A stretch of 64,000 nucleotides of DNA, taken from Roseovarius litorisediminis (GTDB lineage: Bacteria; Pseudomonadota; Alphaproteobacteria; Rhodobacterales; Rhodobacteraceae). Each line of letters begins with the position of its first letter. Position 1 is the stretch's first letter. Shown here in pieces: positions 25,785 to 35,731 of this stretch. Position numbers and translations under genes: made by a program. The notes under the pieces are model-generated. The model was not told the DNA's origin, searched no databases, and saw only the letters and a list, made by a program, of their open reading frames with translations. The stretch is from positions 62,001 through 126,000 of the forward strand of contig NZ_FWFL01000007.1 in NCBI RefSeq assembly GCF_900172295.1, in the 5' to 3' direction.

Positions 25785-27143
25785 ATGTGGCGCCGCCTTG
25801 CGATATTCATCGCAACCTTCAGCCTGCCCATCACAATATGGGCCGAGCCAGCTGTATTGACCCTGCCACAGGTAGATTCACTGGCTGGCCAGGCCCTGGA
25901 AGACGGGCAGCCCAGACTGGCCTACGACCTGAGCAAAGGACTGCTGCAAGCCGATCCCCGAAACCCACGTGCGCATTATTATCAGGCACTGGCCTTGGCC
26001 CAAGTTGAAGCCTTTGGCGCGGCGCAGCAATCAGCGGCAGAGGCCTACCGCCATTCGAACACTGATGAACAGCGTTATCAGGCTGCCAACCTGGCGGCAC
26101 AGCTTTCCTTTGCGGATGAGCGGCTGACCGGATCGCAGTTGTGGCTAAGGCGCGCGGTGCAATATGCCCCCGACGAAACGTCCCGCGACAAAACAATCAG
26201 CGCCTACCGCAATGTACGTTACAAGAACCCGCTGCATTTCAATTTTCAGTTTTCAATTACCCCGTCAGACAATGTGAACAATGGATCAAACAGCCCGCTT
26301 AATGTTATCGACGGCGTGCCCTTTGTCGGCACCCTAAGCCCGGCAGCACTGGCATTATCAGGGTTGGTTACGACCGCTGAAGTGGAAGGCTCCTATCGGA
26401 TCTTTCAGGGCGAAAAACATGAAACGCGCCTGACCGGGGGGCTATACACCCGACATGTCAGCCTGTCAGACCCGGCACCCGGGCTGAGCGGCAAGGACCT
26501 GTCTTCAACCATCGCCGAGATTGGCGTCAGAGAAATTATGCTTGGCACAAATCAGGATGTTGTCTGGCAGTTTGACGTGACAGGCGGACGCACCTGGTAC
26601 GGCGGCGATCCGCTGTATGATTTTGTCACCCTTGGTGCCAAACGGCAGAATAGGTTGCGCGAGGGGCTGTATCTGACCTTTGGTGGCGAAATTGAGCAGC
26701 AGCAGGACGAGACAAACAGCGATGCCGACACCATCCAGATCGAAGCCTTCGGAGAGGTAAGTCTTCGTCTTAAGAACAAAAGCAATCTGGCGTTTCGCCT
26801 GCAATATCGCGACAGCGACAGTGATGGTTTCAACCGGACCTCTCAACAATGGAGCAGCATTGCCAGCTATAGCCCGGGCAAACAACTTGGCCCGGCGCAA
26901 ATGTCATTTTCACTGGGCTACAGCACGCTGGAATATGATGACTACCGCCTTCTGATTTTCACGGTCCCCGGCGGGCGGCGCGACGAATCCGTGTTTGGAA
27001 GCATCTCGGCCACTTTCAAGGACTGGAGCTATTTGGGGTTTGTCCCGACCGTTTCGCTCACGTCCGAGCAGAGCCGATCGAATGTCAGCCGTTTTGATGT
27101 TGACGAAACCTCGGTCACGTTAGGTATTCGGTCCGAGTTCTAG
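25785..27143 (+). CDS. Surface lipoprotein assembly modifier (Slam)-like outer-membrane protein
   Basis: A 452-residue outer-membrane protein with a signal peptide (IFIATFSLPITIWAEPA), an N-terminal TPR-like helical domain (about residues 30-145, e.g. LADPRNPRAHYYQALALAQ-type repeats) and a C-terminal beta-barrel from about residue 150 that ends in Phe (TLGIRSEF). This two-part order and the final strand fit the Slam/DUF560 family, which moves lipoproteins to the cell surface. ATG at 25785 has AAGGAGG eight bases upstream, 13 bases after the lipoprotein gene, as expected for a cargo-translocator pair. Confidence 0.75.
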   Translation: MWRRLAIFIATFSLPITIWAEPAVLTLPQVDSLAGQALEDGQPRLAYDLSKGLLQADPRNPRAHYYQALALAQVEAFGAAQQSAAEAYRHSNTDEQRYQAANLAAQLSFADERLTGSQLWLRRAVQYAPDETSRDKTISAYRNVRYKNPLHFNFQFSITPSDNVNNGSNSPLNVIDGVPFVGTLSPAALALSGLVTTAEVEGSYRIFQGEKHETRLTGGLYTRHVSLSDPAPGLSGKDLSSTIAEIGVREIMLGTNQDVVWQFDVTGGRTWYGGDPLYDFVTLGAKRQNRLREGLYLTFGGEIEQQQDETNSDADTIQIEAFGEVSLRLKNKSNLAFRLQYRDSDSDGFNRTSQQWSSIASYSPGKQLGPAQMSFSLGYSTLEYDDYRLLIFTVPGGRRDESVFGSISATFKDWSYLGFVPTVSLTSEQSRSNVSRFDVDETSVTLGIRSEF

Positions 27144-27216
27144 GCTCGACACTCACGGCAAAGGCGTTATCGTCGCTTTTATCACACTTGATGGAAACGC
27201 AATGGCGGAGGGCGAT

Positions 27217-27645
27217 ATGCGCGTTAAATATCTGCACACTATGGTTCGGGTAAAAGACCTGGAGAAAACGATCCGCTTCTTTGAACTGCTGGGAATGAAA
27301 GAAACCCGACGCTGGGACAACGAAGGCGGGCGGTTCACGCTGGTGTTCATGGCGCCTGTCGGGAACGAGGACTGCCCGGTCGAGCTGACCTATAACTGGG
27401 ATGGCGATGACGGGTTGCCAAGTGACAGCCGTCATTTCGGACATCTGGCCTATGCGGTCGAAAACATCCATGACATGTGCCAGCACCTGATGGACAATGG
27501 CGTGGTGATCAACCGCCCGCCGCGCGACGGGCGCATGGCTTTTGTGCGCAGTCCCGACAATATCTCGATCGAACTGCTGCAGGAAGGTGAGGCGCTGCCC
27601 CCGGCCGAGCCGTGGATCAGCATGGAAAACACCGGCCATTGGTAA
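27217..27645 (+). CDS. gloA: Lactoylglutathione lyase (glyoxalase I)
   Basis: A 142-residue VOC protein that converts the methylglyoxal-glutathione hemithioacetal to S-lactoylglutathione. The four metal ligands are in their expected places: His in YLHTMVRVKD, Glu in VELTYNWD, His in FGHLAYAV and Glu in SIELLQ. Absence of a long insertion suggests the nickel-type bacterial enzyme. The start at 27217 is preferred because GGAGGG lies five bases upstream; an ATG at 27202 is possible. Its 3' end overlaps the DUF1194 gene by 34 bases. Confidence 0.92.
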   Translation: MRVKYLHTMVRVKDLEKTIRFFELLGMKETRRWDNEGGRFTLVFMAPVGNEDCPVELTYNWDGDDGLPSDSRHFGHLAYAVENIHDMCQHLMDNGVVINRPPRDGRMAFVRSPDNISIELLQEGEALPPAEPWISMENTGHW

Positions 27646-28346
27646 GGCTGGCGGCCATAATTGCCACCGTTTGGCTGGTATCGACGACAGTGGTGCAGGC
27701 GGGCTGCCGTCTGGCGCTGGTCCTGGCGCTGGACGTTTCTTCGTCTGTGGATGCGGCGGAATATGACCTGCAGCGGCTGGGGCTGGCCGCTGCCCTTGAC
27801 GCGCCCGAGGTGCGCCATGCCATCCTGCAGGGTGCCTCGGGGGATGTGGCGCTGGCGGTTTATGAATGGAGCGGTTTTTTTCAGCAAAAGCTGCATCTGG
27901 ACTGGACCCTGTTGCGCAGCGACGCCGACATTGACCGGGCCGTGTTGGCGATTGCAAGCATGACCCGTAGCCATGACAATTTCCCCACGTCGATAGGTCA
28001 GGCCCTGGGCTATGGCGCGACTGTCCTGAAACGCGCGCCGGTCTGTGACCGGCGGGTGATCGACATGTCAGGCGACGGCATCAACAATCACGGCTATGGA
28101 CCTGCTTCTGCCTATCGCAATTTTCCCCTGCAGGATGTCACCGTGAACGGGCTTGTCATCCTCAGCCAGCGGGCGGGGGTGGTGGAATATTACCGCGATG
28201 AGGTTCTCAAGGGGCCCAACGCCTTTTTGGTAATTGCCAATGGTTTTGACGATTTCCGCGAATCGATGACGCGAAAACTGTACCGCGAAATCAATGATAT
28301 CATTCTGGGCGAGGTTGCGGGCGCCGAAACCGGGCGGGACGGCTGA
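27612..28346 (+). CDS. DUF1194 von Willebrand factor A-like secreted protein
   Basis: A 244-residue exported protein. After a signal peptide (ATVWLVSTTVVQAGC) a vWA-like domain begins ALVLALDVSSSVDAAEYD with the metal-site DxSxS motif (MIDAS), followed by SGDG near residue 155. DUF1194 members are periplasmic or secreted proteins of unknown role. The start is uncertain: GTG at 27612 lies inside gloA, while a TTG at 27639 would give a shorter leader with a normal signal peptide. No clear ribosome site favours either. Confidence 0.82.
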   Translation: MDQHGKHRPLVRLAAIIATVWLVSTTVVQAGCRLALVLALDVSSSVDAAEYDLQRLGLAAALDAPEVRHAILQGASGDVALAVYEWSGFFQQKLHLDWTLLRSDADIDRAVLAIASMTRSHDNFPTSIGQALGYGATVLKRAPVCDRRVIDMSGDGINNHGYGPASAYRNFPLQDVTVNGLVILSQRAGVVEYYRDEVLKGPNAFLVIANGFDDFRESMTRKLYREINDIILGEVAGAETGRDG

Positions 28347-28431
28347 ACACTGCACAGCCTGCTGGTTTGCCGATCCCCCTGCCCCCGGAATGTTCAAAGC
28401 AACTTGGCTTGCGTGCATGTCTCAGGTTTTT

Positions 28432-28445
28432 CGCGAAACGCTTTA
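28432..28445 (-). repeat. Stop-codon-associated TAAAGCGTTTCGCG element, copy 2
   Basis: CGCGAAACGCTTTA on the plus strand. On the minus strand its TAA is the stop codon of the MarR-family gene. Similarity to the right arm of the 115-bp element at 44651-44765 continues outward (CTCAGGTTTTTCGCG here versus TTCAGGTTCATCGCG there). Confidence 0.6.
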
Positions 28446-28943
28446 ATAGATATAGCGGATCTGATCTGTCCAGTACCGCTCGACCCGGCGCAGCGAGGTG
28501 GTGATCTGATCGATTCCGTCCATCCCCAACACGCCCTTGCCCTGTAACCCCTCGGCATGCCGTTCAAAAAGGTCTCCGACGATATTGCGGATATCGCGCC
28601 CCTTCTGGGTCAGACGCACCCGGACCGAGCGACGGTCAATCTCGCATCGCTGGTGGTGCATATAGCCCATTTCAACCAGTTTTTTCAGATTGTAGCTGAC
28701 ATTGCTGCCCTGATAGTAGCCGCGCGTTTTCAGCTCGCCTGCCGTCACCTCGTTTTCGCCGATGTTAAACAACAGTAGCGCCTGAACCGCGTTGATCTCT
28801 AACACATTGACGCGCTCAAATTCGTCTTTGATCACGTCAAGAAACAACCGGTGCAGCCGCTCTACCAGGGCCAGCGCATCCAGGTAACCCGTCATGAAAC
28901 CTTTTTGCTCGACCGGGGTCGCCAGGCGGGTGTGCAAACTCAT
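28443..28943 (-). CDS. MarR-family winged-helix regulator
   Basis: A 166-residue regulator with a winged helix: recognition region TAGELKTRGYYQGSNVSYNLKKLVEMGYM (about residues 66-94) and wing QRCEIDRRSVRVRLTQKG. The overall length and helices resemble LdtR-type MarR regulators of Rhizobiales and Rhodobacterales, known in Liberibacter to control an L,D-transpeptidase; the link here is by likeness only. ATG at 28943. It is followed by the repeat element that forms its stop codon. Confidence 0.85.
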   Translation of the reverse strand: MSLHTRLATPVEQKGFMTGYLDALALVERLHRLFLDVIKDEFERVNVLEINAVQALLLFNIGENEVTAGELKTRGYYQGSNVSYNLKKLVEMGYMHHQRCEIDRRSVRVRLTQKGRDIRNIVGDLFERHAEGLQGKGVLGMDGIDQITTSLRRVERYWTDQIRYIY

Positions 28944-29035
28944 AATTCATCTCCGTCCGATACTGCTCTGAACAGAAACTGACGGAAAATGGCGAATAAT
29001 CAGTTAAACTGAGGAAATGACGCTTAAAATGCGAC

Positions 29036-29299
29036 CTAGTTTGGCTGGCAGGCGATTTCGGTGATCTCGCCCACTATCCCGCTGAGCCGTTCAGGCGCCC
29101 CTACCTGCCCCGTTACCCACTGATAGAGATCCTGATCGTTTTCAGACAAAAGCGCGTCATACAGATCAAGTTCGCCAGGGGTCAGCGTGCCAAGGCGGGC
29201 GTCGGCATAGCGGGTCAGGATGATATCCATCTCCTTGATGCCGCGCCGCATTGACCGCATGCGCAGCCTTTTCAACCGATGCTCGGGCTGCTCAGTCAA
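29036..29299 (-). CDS. sdhE: Succinate dehydrogenase assembly factor 2 (FAD assembly factor)
   Basis: An 87-residue helical protein of the SdhE/Sdh5 family, which promotes covalent FAD attachment to SdhA. The key RGxxE motif is present as RRGIKEMD (residues about 18-25), followed by the conserved acidic helix LYDALLSENDQDLYQWV. Translation starts at TTG (29297-29299), overlapping the end of the upstream XRE regulator by eight bases, so the two are coupled. Not linked here to sdh genes. Confidence 0.93.
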   Translation of the reverse strand: MTEQPEHRLKRLRMRSMRRGIKEMDIILTRYADARLGTLTPGELDLYDALLSENDQDLYQWVTGQVGAPERLSGIVGEITEIACQPN

Positions 29300-29693
29300 C
29301 CGCTTCTTCTTTCAACTTTTTGCGCAGGTTCTTCTCAAGCAGGCCCAAACGCCCGACAGACAAGGACAGTTGCGCGCGAATATCGCGAATTTCGGTCAGG
29401 ATACCGGCAACATCCTGCGAAAGCTCGCCCGCGCCACGGGCAATCGGGCCTTCGCCTTCCCCGGTGATCAACCAGCGGAAAGAAACGTTCAGCAGCCCCG
29501 CCATCATCGAAAGCTTGTTGGCGCGAGGTTCAGACTGATCATCTTCCCAGGCCTTGAGCGTCTTCAGTTTGACCCCCAGGCGCTGTGCCAGATCAGACTG
29601 CGACATGCCTGCATGCTCACGCGCCCCAGCAACGCGGTCCCCAAAAGTAGTTGCATCGGGATCAAACCAGGTTTCGGTGATTTCGGCGTTCAT
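29292..29693 (-). CDS. XRE-family helix-turn-helix regulator
   Basis: A 133-residue protein with a central Cro/CI-type HTH (GDRVAGAREHAGMSQSDLAQRLGVKLKTLKAWEDDQSEPRA region, about residues 18-57) and a C-terminal coiled-coil-like tail (LTEIRDIRAQLSLSVGRLG). The ATG has AAGGAT upstream. Its 3' end overlaps the start of sdhE by eight bases, an arrangement that suggests co-expression. The target is not known; the gene may act on itself or on metabolism. Confidence 0.88.
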   Translation of the reverse strand: MNAEITETWFDPDATTFGDRVAGAREHAGMSQSDLAQRLGVKLKTLKAWEDDQSEPRANKLSMMAGLLNVSFRWLITGEGEGPIARGAGELSQDVAGILTEIRDIRAQLSLSVGRLGLLEKNLRKKLKEEAVD

Positions 29694-29723
29694 CAATGTA
29701 TCCTTTCAGCTGATCGTGCTTGA

Positions 29724-30983
<1,260 letters not shown>

Positions 30984-31240
30984 CTCAGGAACGGATCACC
31001 GCAAATCCACCCAGTCACAACCCTGGGCCTGTGCACGGCGGCAGCCGGTATTCCGCTGCATGTGGGTGCCCGAAATTGACAATCTAAACAAAGAATGGTC
31101 GAAACCGGGCATCGCGCGGGAGTCGCCGGACTTCCTGCGCCGGTCTATGAAGGCCTTGCAAAGGAAGGCGCACCACAGATTTTCTGCCTGCACGGCCCGG
31201 GCGGGTCGCTGTGGCGGGTGCTGGAGTTTGGAGAAGACTG

Positions 31241-31648
31241 ATGAGCAGCGATCTGCCCGACTATTACTTTCGCGTGCGTGAAAACGGCGCTTTCGTTTTT
31301 CGTGTGAACGCCGAGAACCAGCAGCGTCGTGTCGAAATGGATCAGATTGCGGTGGTCAACCTCCGCAAGGGCGAGATCAAGCCGCAGGGCGACCGCCAGC
31401 TAAGCGACCGGGATATGGAGGTCATCCAGAACTGGATGGTCGAACGGCAGGCACTGCTGAGCCATCGCGATATCGACGACATCCACCGGGCGGTAGATTA
31501 CCTGAACACCACGGCACATTGGGCCCAGTCAAAGGCCACAGACGATCAGCTGGAAGCGGTGACAGATGCTTTGTTGCTGGCGATGCATGACTTGCGGACG
31601 GTTCTGGCGCGCAAAAAGGCTGACAGACTGCTAAAAGCCGGCAAGTGA
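31241..31648 (+). CDS. Hypothetical protein
   Basis: A 135-residue soluble protein of unknown function. The N-terminal half is beta-rich and mentions no known domain (DLPDYYFRVRENGAFVFRVN), the C-terminal half is helical and ends ARKKADRLLKAGK. The ATG is preceded by GGAG at good spacing. Proteins of this kind are common in Rhodobacterales and often follow metabolic genes. It lies between the aspartate aminotransferase and uvrB without overlap. Confidence 0.7.
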   Translation: MSSDLPDYYFRVRENGAFVFRVNAENQQRRVEMDQIAVVNLRKGEIKPQGDRQLSDRDMEVIQNWMVERQALLSHRDIDDIHRAVDYLNTTAHWAQSKATDDQLEAVTDALLLAMHDLRTVLARKKADRLLKAGK

Positions 31649-31846
31649 TTTTTCCAAAAGACGCGGCGCCAACAAAAAGAAGCGTTGCGGGCATCTTGGG
31701 CGTCACTGCAATCCCACCTTTTCTTTCCAGTACACCCCGCTGACAGGTTACGGTCCCACCGCGCGCTTCAACGGGAAGTTTCGCAACTGCCCTTGAACTG
31801 ACCGGCAAAGCATTCAAATGTGAGGACTAGCCAAAGGACCCATCCA

Positions 31847-34051
31847 ATGCCCTATGCCCATTCCGACAAATCCGACACCTTGCCGATGATGCACGCTCCC
31901 GCCCCCGATGTGCGCGAACGTCTCAAGCTGGAAGGCGGCAAGCGGTTTGAGATCAATACCGGTTTTGAGCCCGCAGGCGACCAGCCCACGGCGATTGCCG
32001 AGTTGACGCAGGGCATTGGCAACGGTGAGCGCGATCAGGTGCTTTTGGGGGCAACCGGCACCGGCAAGACCTTTACCATGGCCAAAATTATCGCCGAAAC
32101 GCAGCGCCCCGCCATCATCCTGGCCCCCAACAAAACCCTCGCCGCCCAGCTATATGGTGAATTCAAAGGCTTTTTTCCCGACAATGCGGTCGAATATTTT
32201 GTTTCCTACTACGACTATTACCAGCCCGAGGCCTATGTTGCCCGCAGCGACACCTATATCGAGAAGGAATCCCAGATCAACGAACAGATCGACCGGATGC
32301 GCCACTCGGCCACCCGGGCGCTGCTGGAGCGTGACGATGTGATCATCGTCGCCAGCGTTTCGTGCATCTACGGTATCGGCTCAGTCGAAACCTATGGGGC
32401 AATGACGCAGGATCTGAAGGTCGGAAACGAGTACGATCAGCGCAAGGTCATGGCCGATCTGGTGGCACAACAATACCGCCGCAACGACCAGGCGTTCCAA
32501 CGCGGATCGTTCCGGGTGCGCGGCGATAGTCTTGAGATCTTTCCCGCCCACCTTGAGGATCGCGCCTGGAGATTAAGCTTCTTCGGGGAAGAGCTTGAAT
32601 CAATTGTTGAATTCGATCCCCTGACCGGTGAGAAAACCGACAGTTTTGAGCAAATCCGTGTCTATGCAAACAGTCACTATGTAACACCCAAACCGACGAT
32701 GCAGCAGGCCATCATCGGCATCAAGAAAGAGTTGAGGATCAGGCTGGATCAGCTTGTTTCCGAAGGAAAATTACTGGAAGCGCAGCGGCTGGAACAGCGC
32801 ACCAATTTCGACCTGGAAATGCTTGAGGCGACGGGCGTCTGCAACGGGATCGAAAACTATTCGCGCTATCTGACGGGGCGCGCGCCGGGTGAGCCTCCCC
32901 CCACCCTGTTTGAATTCATCCCCGATCATGCCATTGTTTTCGCGGATGAATCCCACGTTTCGGTGCCGCAGATCGGGGGAATGTACAAGGGCGATTACCG
33001 ACGCAAATTCACTCTGGCCGAACATGGGTTCCGTCTGCCCAGCTGCATGGACAACCGCCCCCTGAAGTTCGAGGAATGGGATGCCATGCGCCCACAGTCG
33101 ATCTTTGTCTCGGCCACCCCTGCCAAATGGGAGATGGAGCAAACCGGCGGCGTCTTCACCGAACAGGTGATCCGCCCCACCGGCCTGCTAGATCCGCAGG
33201 TTGAAATCCGCCCCGTCGAGATGCAGGTCGATGATCTGCTGGACGAAGTACGCCGCGTTGCCGCCGACGGGTTCCGCACGCTGGTGACCACGCTGACCAA
33301 ACGAATGGCCGAGGATCTTACCGAATATCTGCACGAACAGGGTATCCGCGTGCGTTACATGCACTCTGATATCGATACCATTGAAAGAATTGAGATTTTA
33401 CGCGATCTGCGACTGGGGGCCTTTGACGTTCTGGTCGGCATCAACCTGCTGCGTGAGGGGCTGGATATCCCCGAATGCGGGCTGGTGGCGATCCTGGATG
33501 CCGACAAGGAAGGCTTTCTGCGGTCCGAAACTTCGCTGATTCAGACCATCGGCCGCGCCGCGCGCAACGCCGAAGGCCGGGTGATCATGTATGCCGACCG
33601 TATCACTGGTTCGATGGAACGCGCGTTGGGGGAAACCAACCGCCGCCGCGACAAGCAGATCGCTTATAATCTTGAGCATGGGATCACCCCGGCCACGATC
33701 AAGAAAAACGTCGAGGATATTCTGGCCGGGCTCTACAAGGGCGACGTAGACATGAGCCGCGTGACCGCAAAGGTCGACAAACCCCTGCACGGTGCCAACC
33801 TGGCCGCCCATCTGGACGGGCTACGGCTGGAAATGCGCAAGGCCGCTGAGAACCTGGAATTCGAAGAGGCCGCGCGCTTGCGCGACGAGGTCAAACGCCT
33901 GGAAGCGGTCGATCTGGCCATCGCGGACGATCCCTTGGCACGGCAACAAGCGGTTGAAAAAGCATCTCAGGAAGCGATCAAAGGCCGCGGACGCTCAACC
34001 GCTGGCCGACCTGGGCAACGGAGCGGGAATGTAAAGCGGCGGGGGCGTTAA
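31847..34051 (+). CDS. uvrB: Excinuclease ABC subunit B
   Basis: A 734-residue UvrB, the helicase-like damage-verifying subunit of nucleotide excision repair. The Walker A motif is GATGTGKT (residues 68-75), the beta-hairpin region is [20 protein letters not shown], the Walker B-like strand is [10 protein letters not shown], helicase motif VI is [10 protein letters not shown], and the C-terminal UVR motif that binds UvrC is [19 protein letters not shown] (near residue 665). ATG follows AAGGA. The C-terminal tail is longer and more basic than in E. coli UvrB. Confidence 0.97.
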   Translation: MPYAHSDKSDTLPMMHAPAPDVRERLKLEGGKRFEINTGFEPAGDQPTAIAELTQGIGNGERDQVLLGATGTGKTFTMAKIIAETQRPAIILAPNKTLAAQLYGEFKGFFPDNAVEYFVSYYDYYQPEAYVARSDTYIEKESQINEQIDRMRHSATRALLERDDVIIVASVSCIYGIGSVETYGAMTQDLKVGNEYDQRKVMADLVAQQYRRNDQAFQRGSFRVRGDSLEIFPAHLEDRAWRLSFFGEELESIVEFDPLTGEKTDSFEQIRVYANSHYVTPKPTMQQAIIGIKKELRIRLDQLVSEGKLLEAQRLEQRTNFDLEMLEATGVCNGIENYSRYLTGRAPGEPPPTLFEFIPDHAIVFADESHVSVPQIGGMYKGDYRRKFTLAEHGFRLPSCMDNRPLKFEEWDAMRPQSIFVSATPAKWEMEQTGGVFTEQVIRPTGLLDPQVEIRPVEMQVDDLLDEVRRVAADGFRTLVTTLTKRMAEDLTEYLHEQGIRVRYMHSDIDTIERIEILRDLRLGAFDVLVGINLLREGLDIPECGLVAILDADKEGFLRSETSLIQTIGRAARNAEGRVIMYADRITGSMERALGETNRRRDKQIAYNLEHGITPATIKKNVEDILAGLYKGDVDMSRVTAKVDKPLHGANLAAHLDGLRLEMRKAAENLEFEEAARLRDEVKRLEAVDLAIADDPLARQQAVEKASQEAIKGRGRSTAGRPGQRSGNVKRRGR

Positions 34052-34194
34052 TTTTTATTTTGTCCACCCGCAAACTAGAAAACTTTACCCTCATTTTCCC
34101 GTTTCATTTTTACAGATGAATTCGAGTTCTATTTTTGGTTGATGCCGAATTTCGTACGTGAAAAAAGCCCGTATACAAAGATACGGAGAAAATT

Positions 34195-34643
34195 ATGAAG
34201 ACTATACCCACCATTTTGGCTGGAATAATTCTTTCGACCTTTTCCTTTTCAGCATCAGCCCAAGAAATTGAAGGCGTGTGGGTTATATATTATATCAAAG
34301 ACGACACCAGCGTTGTGACTGGTTTGATGCAGGTAGCGATCAAAGAAAATAAGAAAGCCATTCCAGCAAGTTATTCTCTGAAGCGCATCTCAAAATTTAT
34401 TGCGCAGGATTGCGCTGGCGGAAAAGTCGGGAAAATAACCTTAGGCAAACAAAAAACCAAACGCAGGTGGAATTTGTCCGTCAGAGGTTTGAAACAACAT
34501 GCCAGGGCGGTCCACACCCCAGTATTGGCGCCACCAGTGGTACGGTTCAGGTGCAAGTAAAAAGGCAAAGTGATGGGCGCGATCTAGCTGAATATTTTTT
34601 CGGCAAGAACGGCGATATGGTTACGGTCAACAAGTATCGTTAA
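34195..34643 (+). pseudogene. Frameshifted small secreted protein
   Basis: A short A+T-rich gene with an N-terminal signal peptide (IPTILAGIILSTFSFSASAQ). The first frame runs from 34195 to a TAA at 34558-34560, but after the run of six A at 34451-34456 the protein-like sequence continues in the -1 frame: FETTCQGGPHPSIGATSG and AEYFFGKNGDMVTVNKYR, ending at 34643. One more A in the run would join both frames into a 149-residue protein. It is therefore either a recent pseudogene, a sequencing error or a translational slip. No known domain. Confidence 0.6.
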
Positions 34644-34868
34644 TCAAATTAAACCCAGGGTGGACCCAAACCCACCATGGGGGCGATCAAATTACTCACG
34701 CGCAGGTTTCACCTGCCCCATGCAAGCTCCACCATGCGCTCAGCACCCCTTCGCGGGTGGACCTGACGCGCCCACCCATGGTGCGGACGGGTGCTGACCA
34801 TGTCGCGAGCGACCCGGGAGAAATCCATGCCAAAATCCCGCCAAATTCTGCGGTTACTCTAACGCCCA

Positions 34869-35318
34869 ATGAAAATTGTCGAAAATACCCTGGATCTCCT
34901 GATCCTCGAGGACCGGCCCCGGTTTTTCGCCGGTTTTTTGTGGTGCATGGGCGCGGCCTGCTTGATGGCGGTCATAACCGGCCAGACCGACTGGCCCGGC
35001 GAAGCCTTGCTTATTACCCCTCTGGGTCTTGGCACGCTATGGATCGCGCATCACTTCTTTCCCTTCCAGCGCCTGACGTTCGACCGCCCTAACGGTTGGT
35101 TCACCCGTCTTGAGGCACGGGTCAATGGCCGGACAGTCAGCACCCTGCCCCTGTCGGGGATCGAACGCGCCGCCGTGCAGGCACAATGGAGCGACAACAG
35201 CCGGATGGAGCGCATCACACTGGTCGTCGAAGGTGAAAAACACCCGCTTGAATTCGGCTTCACCGCCTCTGCGCGCGGCGGTTTGGCGGATGACATCAAT
35301 AGCTGGCTGAACGCCTGA
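34869..35318 (+). CDS. Hypothetical membrane protein
   Basis: A 149-residue protein with two membrane segments (FFAGFLWCMGAACLMAVI and ALLITPLGLGTLWIAHHFF, residues about 19-62), then a beta-rich soluble domain (FDRPNGWFTRLEARV ... RITLVVEGEKHPLEFGF). The order resembles small bacterial PH-like membrane proteins, but no family was identified for certain. The start ATG lacks a strong ribosome site. The gene is flanked by 225 and 58 non-coding bases. Confidence 0.65.
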   Translation: MKIVENTLDLLILEDRPRFFAGFLWCMGAACLMAVITGQTDWPGEALLITPLGLGTLWIAHHFFPFQRLTFDRPNGWFTRLEARVNGRTVSTLPLSGIERAAVQAQWSDNSRMERITLVVEGEKHPLEFGFTASARGGLADDINSWLNA

Positions 35319-35376
35319 TCACAGACAGACCACCCTTTTTAACCTGGTGTTAACCGTGCCTGGTCAGAAATCTCTC

Positions 35377-35607
35377 ATGCGTTACCCGATTTCCCCCCTG
35401 TCGCCTGAGGTCTGGTTGAATGACCTGTTTGCCAGCAAAGCCGTACAAAAGGGCGGTGTGATCCGGCGCAAGGCCCGCGATATTGAACGTTTTGCCGGCA
35501 TGGACCTGTTCATGCTGGAAATCCGGCGCCGTGGCTATCAGGTTGCTGAAAACTCGGGCCAGATCATCATATTCTGTAACCGCGCCCCAATTCGGTGGTT
35601 GCGTTGA
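35377..35607 (+). CDS. Small conserved hypothetical protein
   Basis: A 76-residue soluble protein (SPEVWLNDLFASKAVQKGGV ... RRRGYQVAENSGQIIIFCN). Similar short proteins are common in Rhodobacterales and are sometimes mislabelled as phosphoribosylanthranilate isomerase, although they lack that enzyme's barrel. No function is assigned. The ATG at 35377 is chosen over an upstream GTG at 35347. It is followed by two 23-bp palindromes. Confidence 0.65.
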   Translation: MRYPISPLSPEVWLNDLFASKAVQKGGVIRRKARDIERFAGMDLFMLEIRRRGYQVAENSGQIIIFCNRAPIRWLR

Positions 35608-35613
35608 AGGGAA

Positions 35614-35660
35614 CCGCTTTCTTTGAAAGAAAGCGGGCCGAAATCTTTCAAAGATTTCGG
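35614..35660. repeat. Twin 23-bp palindromes upstream of an FNT-family transporter
   Basis: First palindrome: CCGCTTTCTTT (35614-35624), centre G, AAAGAAAGCGG (35626-35636). One base later the second: CCGAAATCTTT (35638-35648), centre C, AAAGATTTCGG (35650-35660). Both arms match perfectly. The two share the CCG...CTTT and AAAG...CGG ends, so each arm can also pair partly with the neighbour. They precede the FNT gene by about 70 bases. Confidence 0.8.
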
Positions 35661-35731
35661 ATGAGACCCCAAAAGTTGCAGATTTGATTTCAATCATGTT
35701 GTCCGACAGAAAGCTTCGCCATCCTGCCGCC

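Noticed and set aside
35377..35607. Phosphoribosylanthranilate isomerase
   Set aside because: The protein is far too short and lacks the TIM-barrel pattern; the name is a common misannotation for such small proteins.
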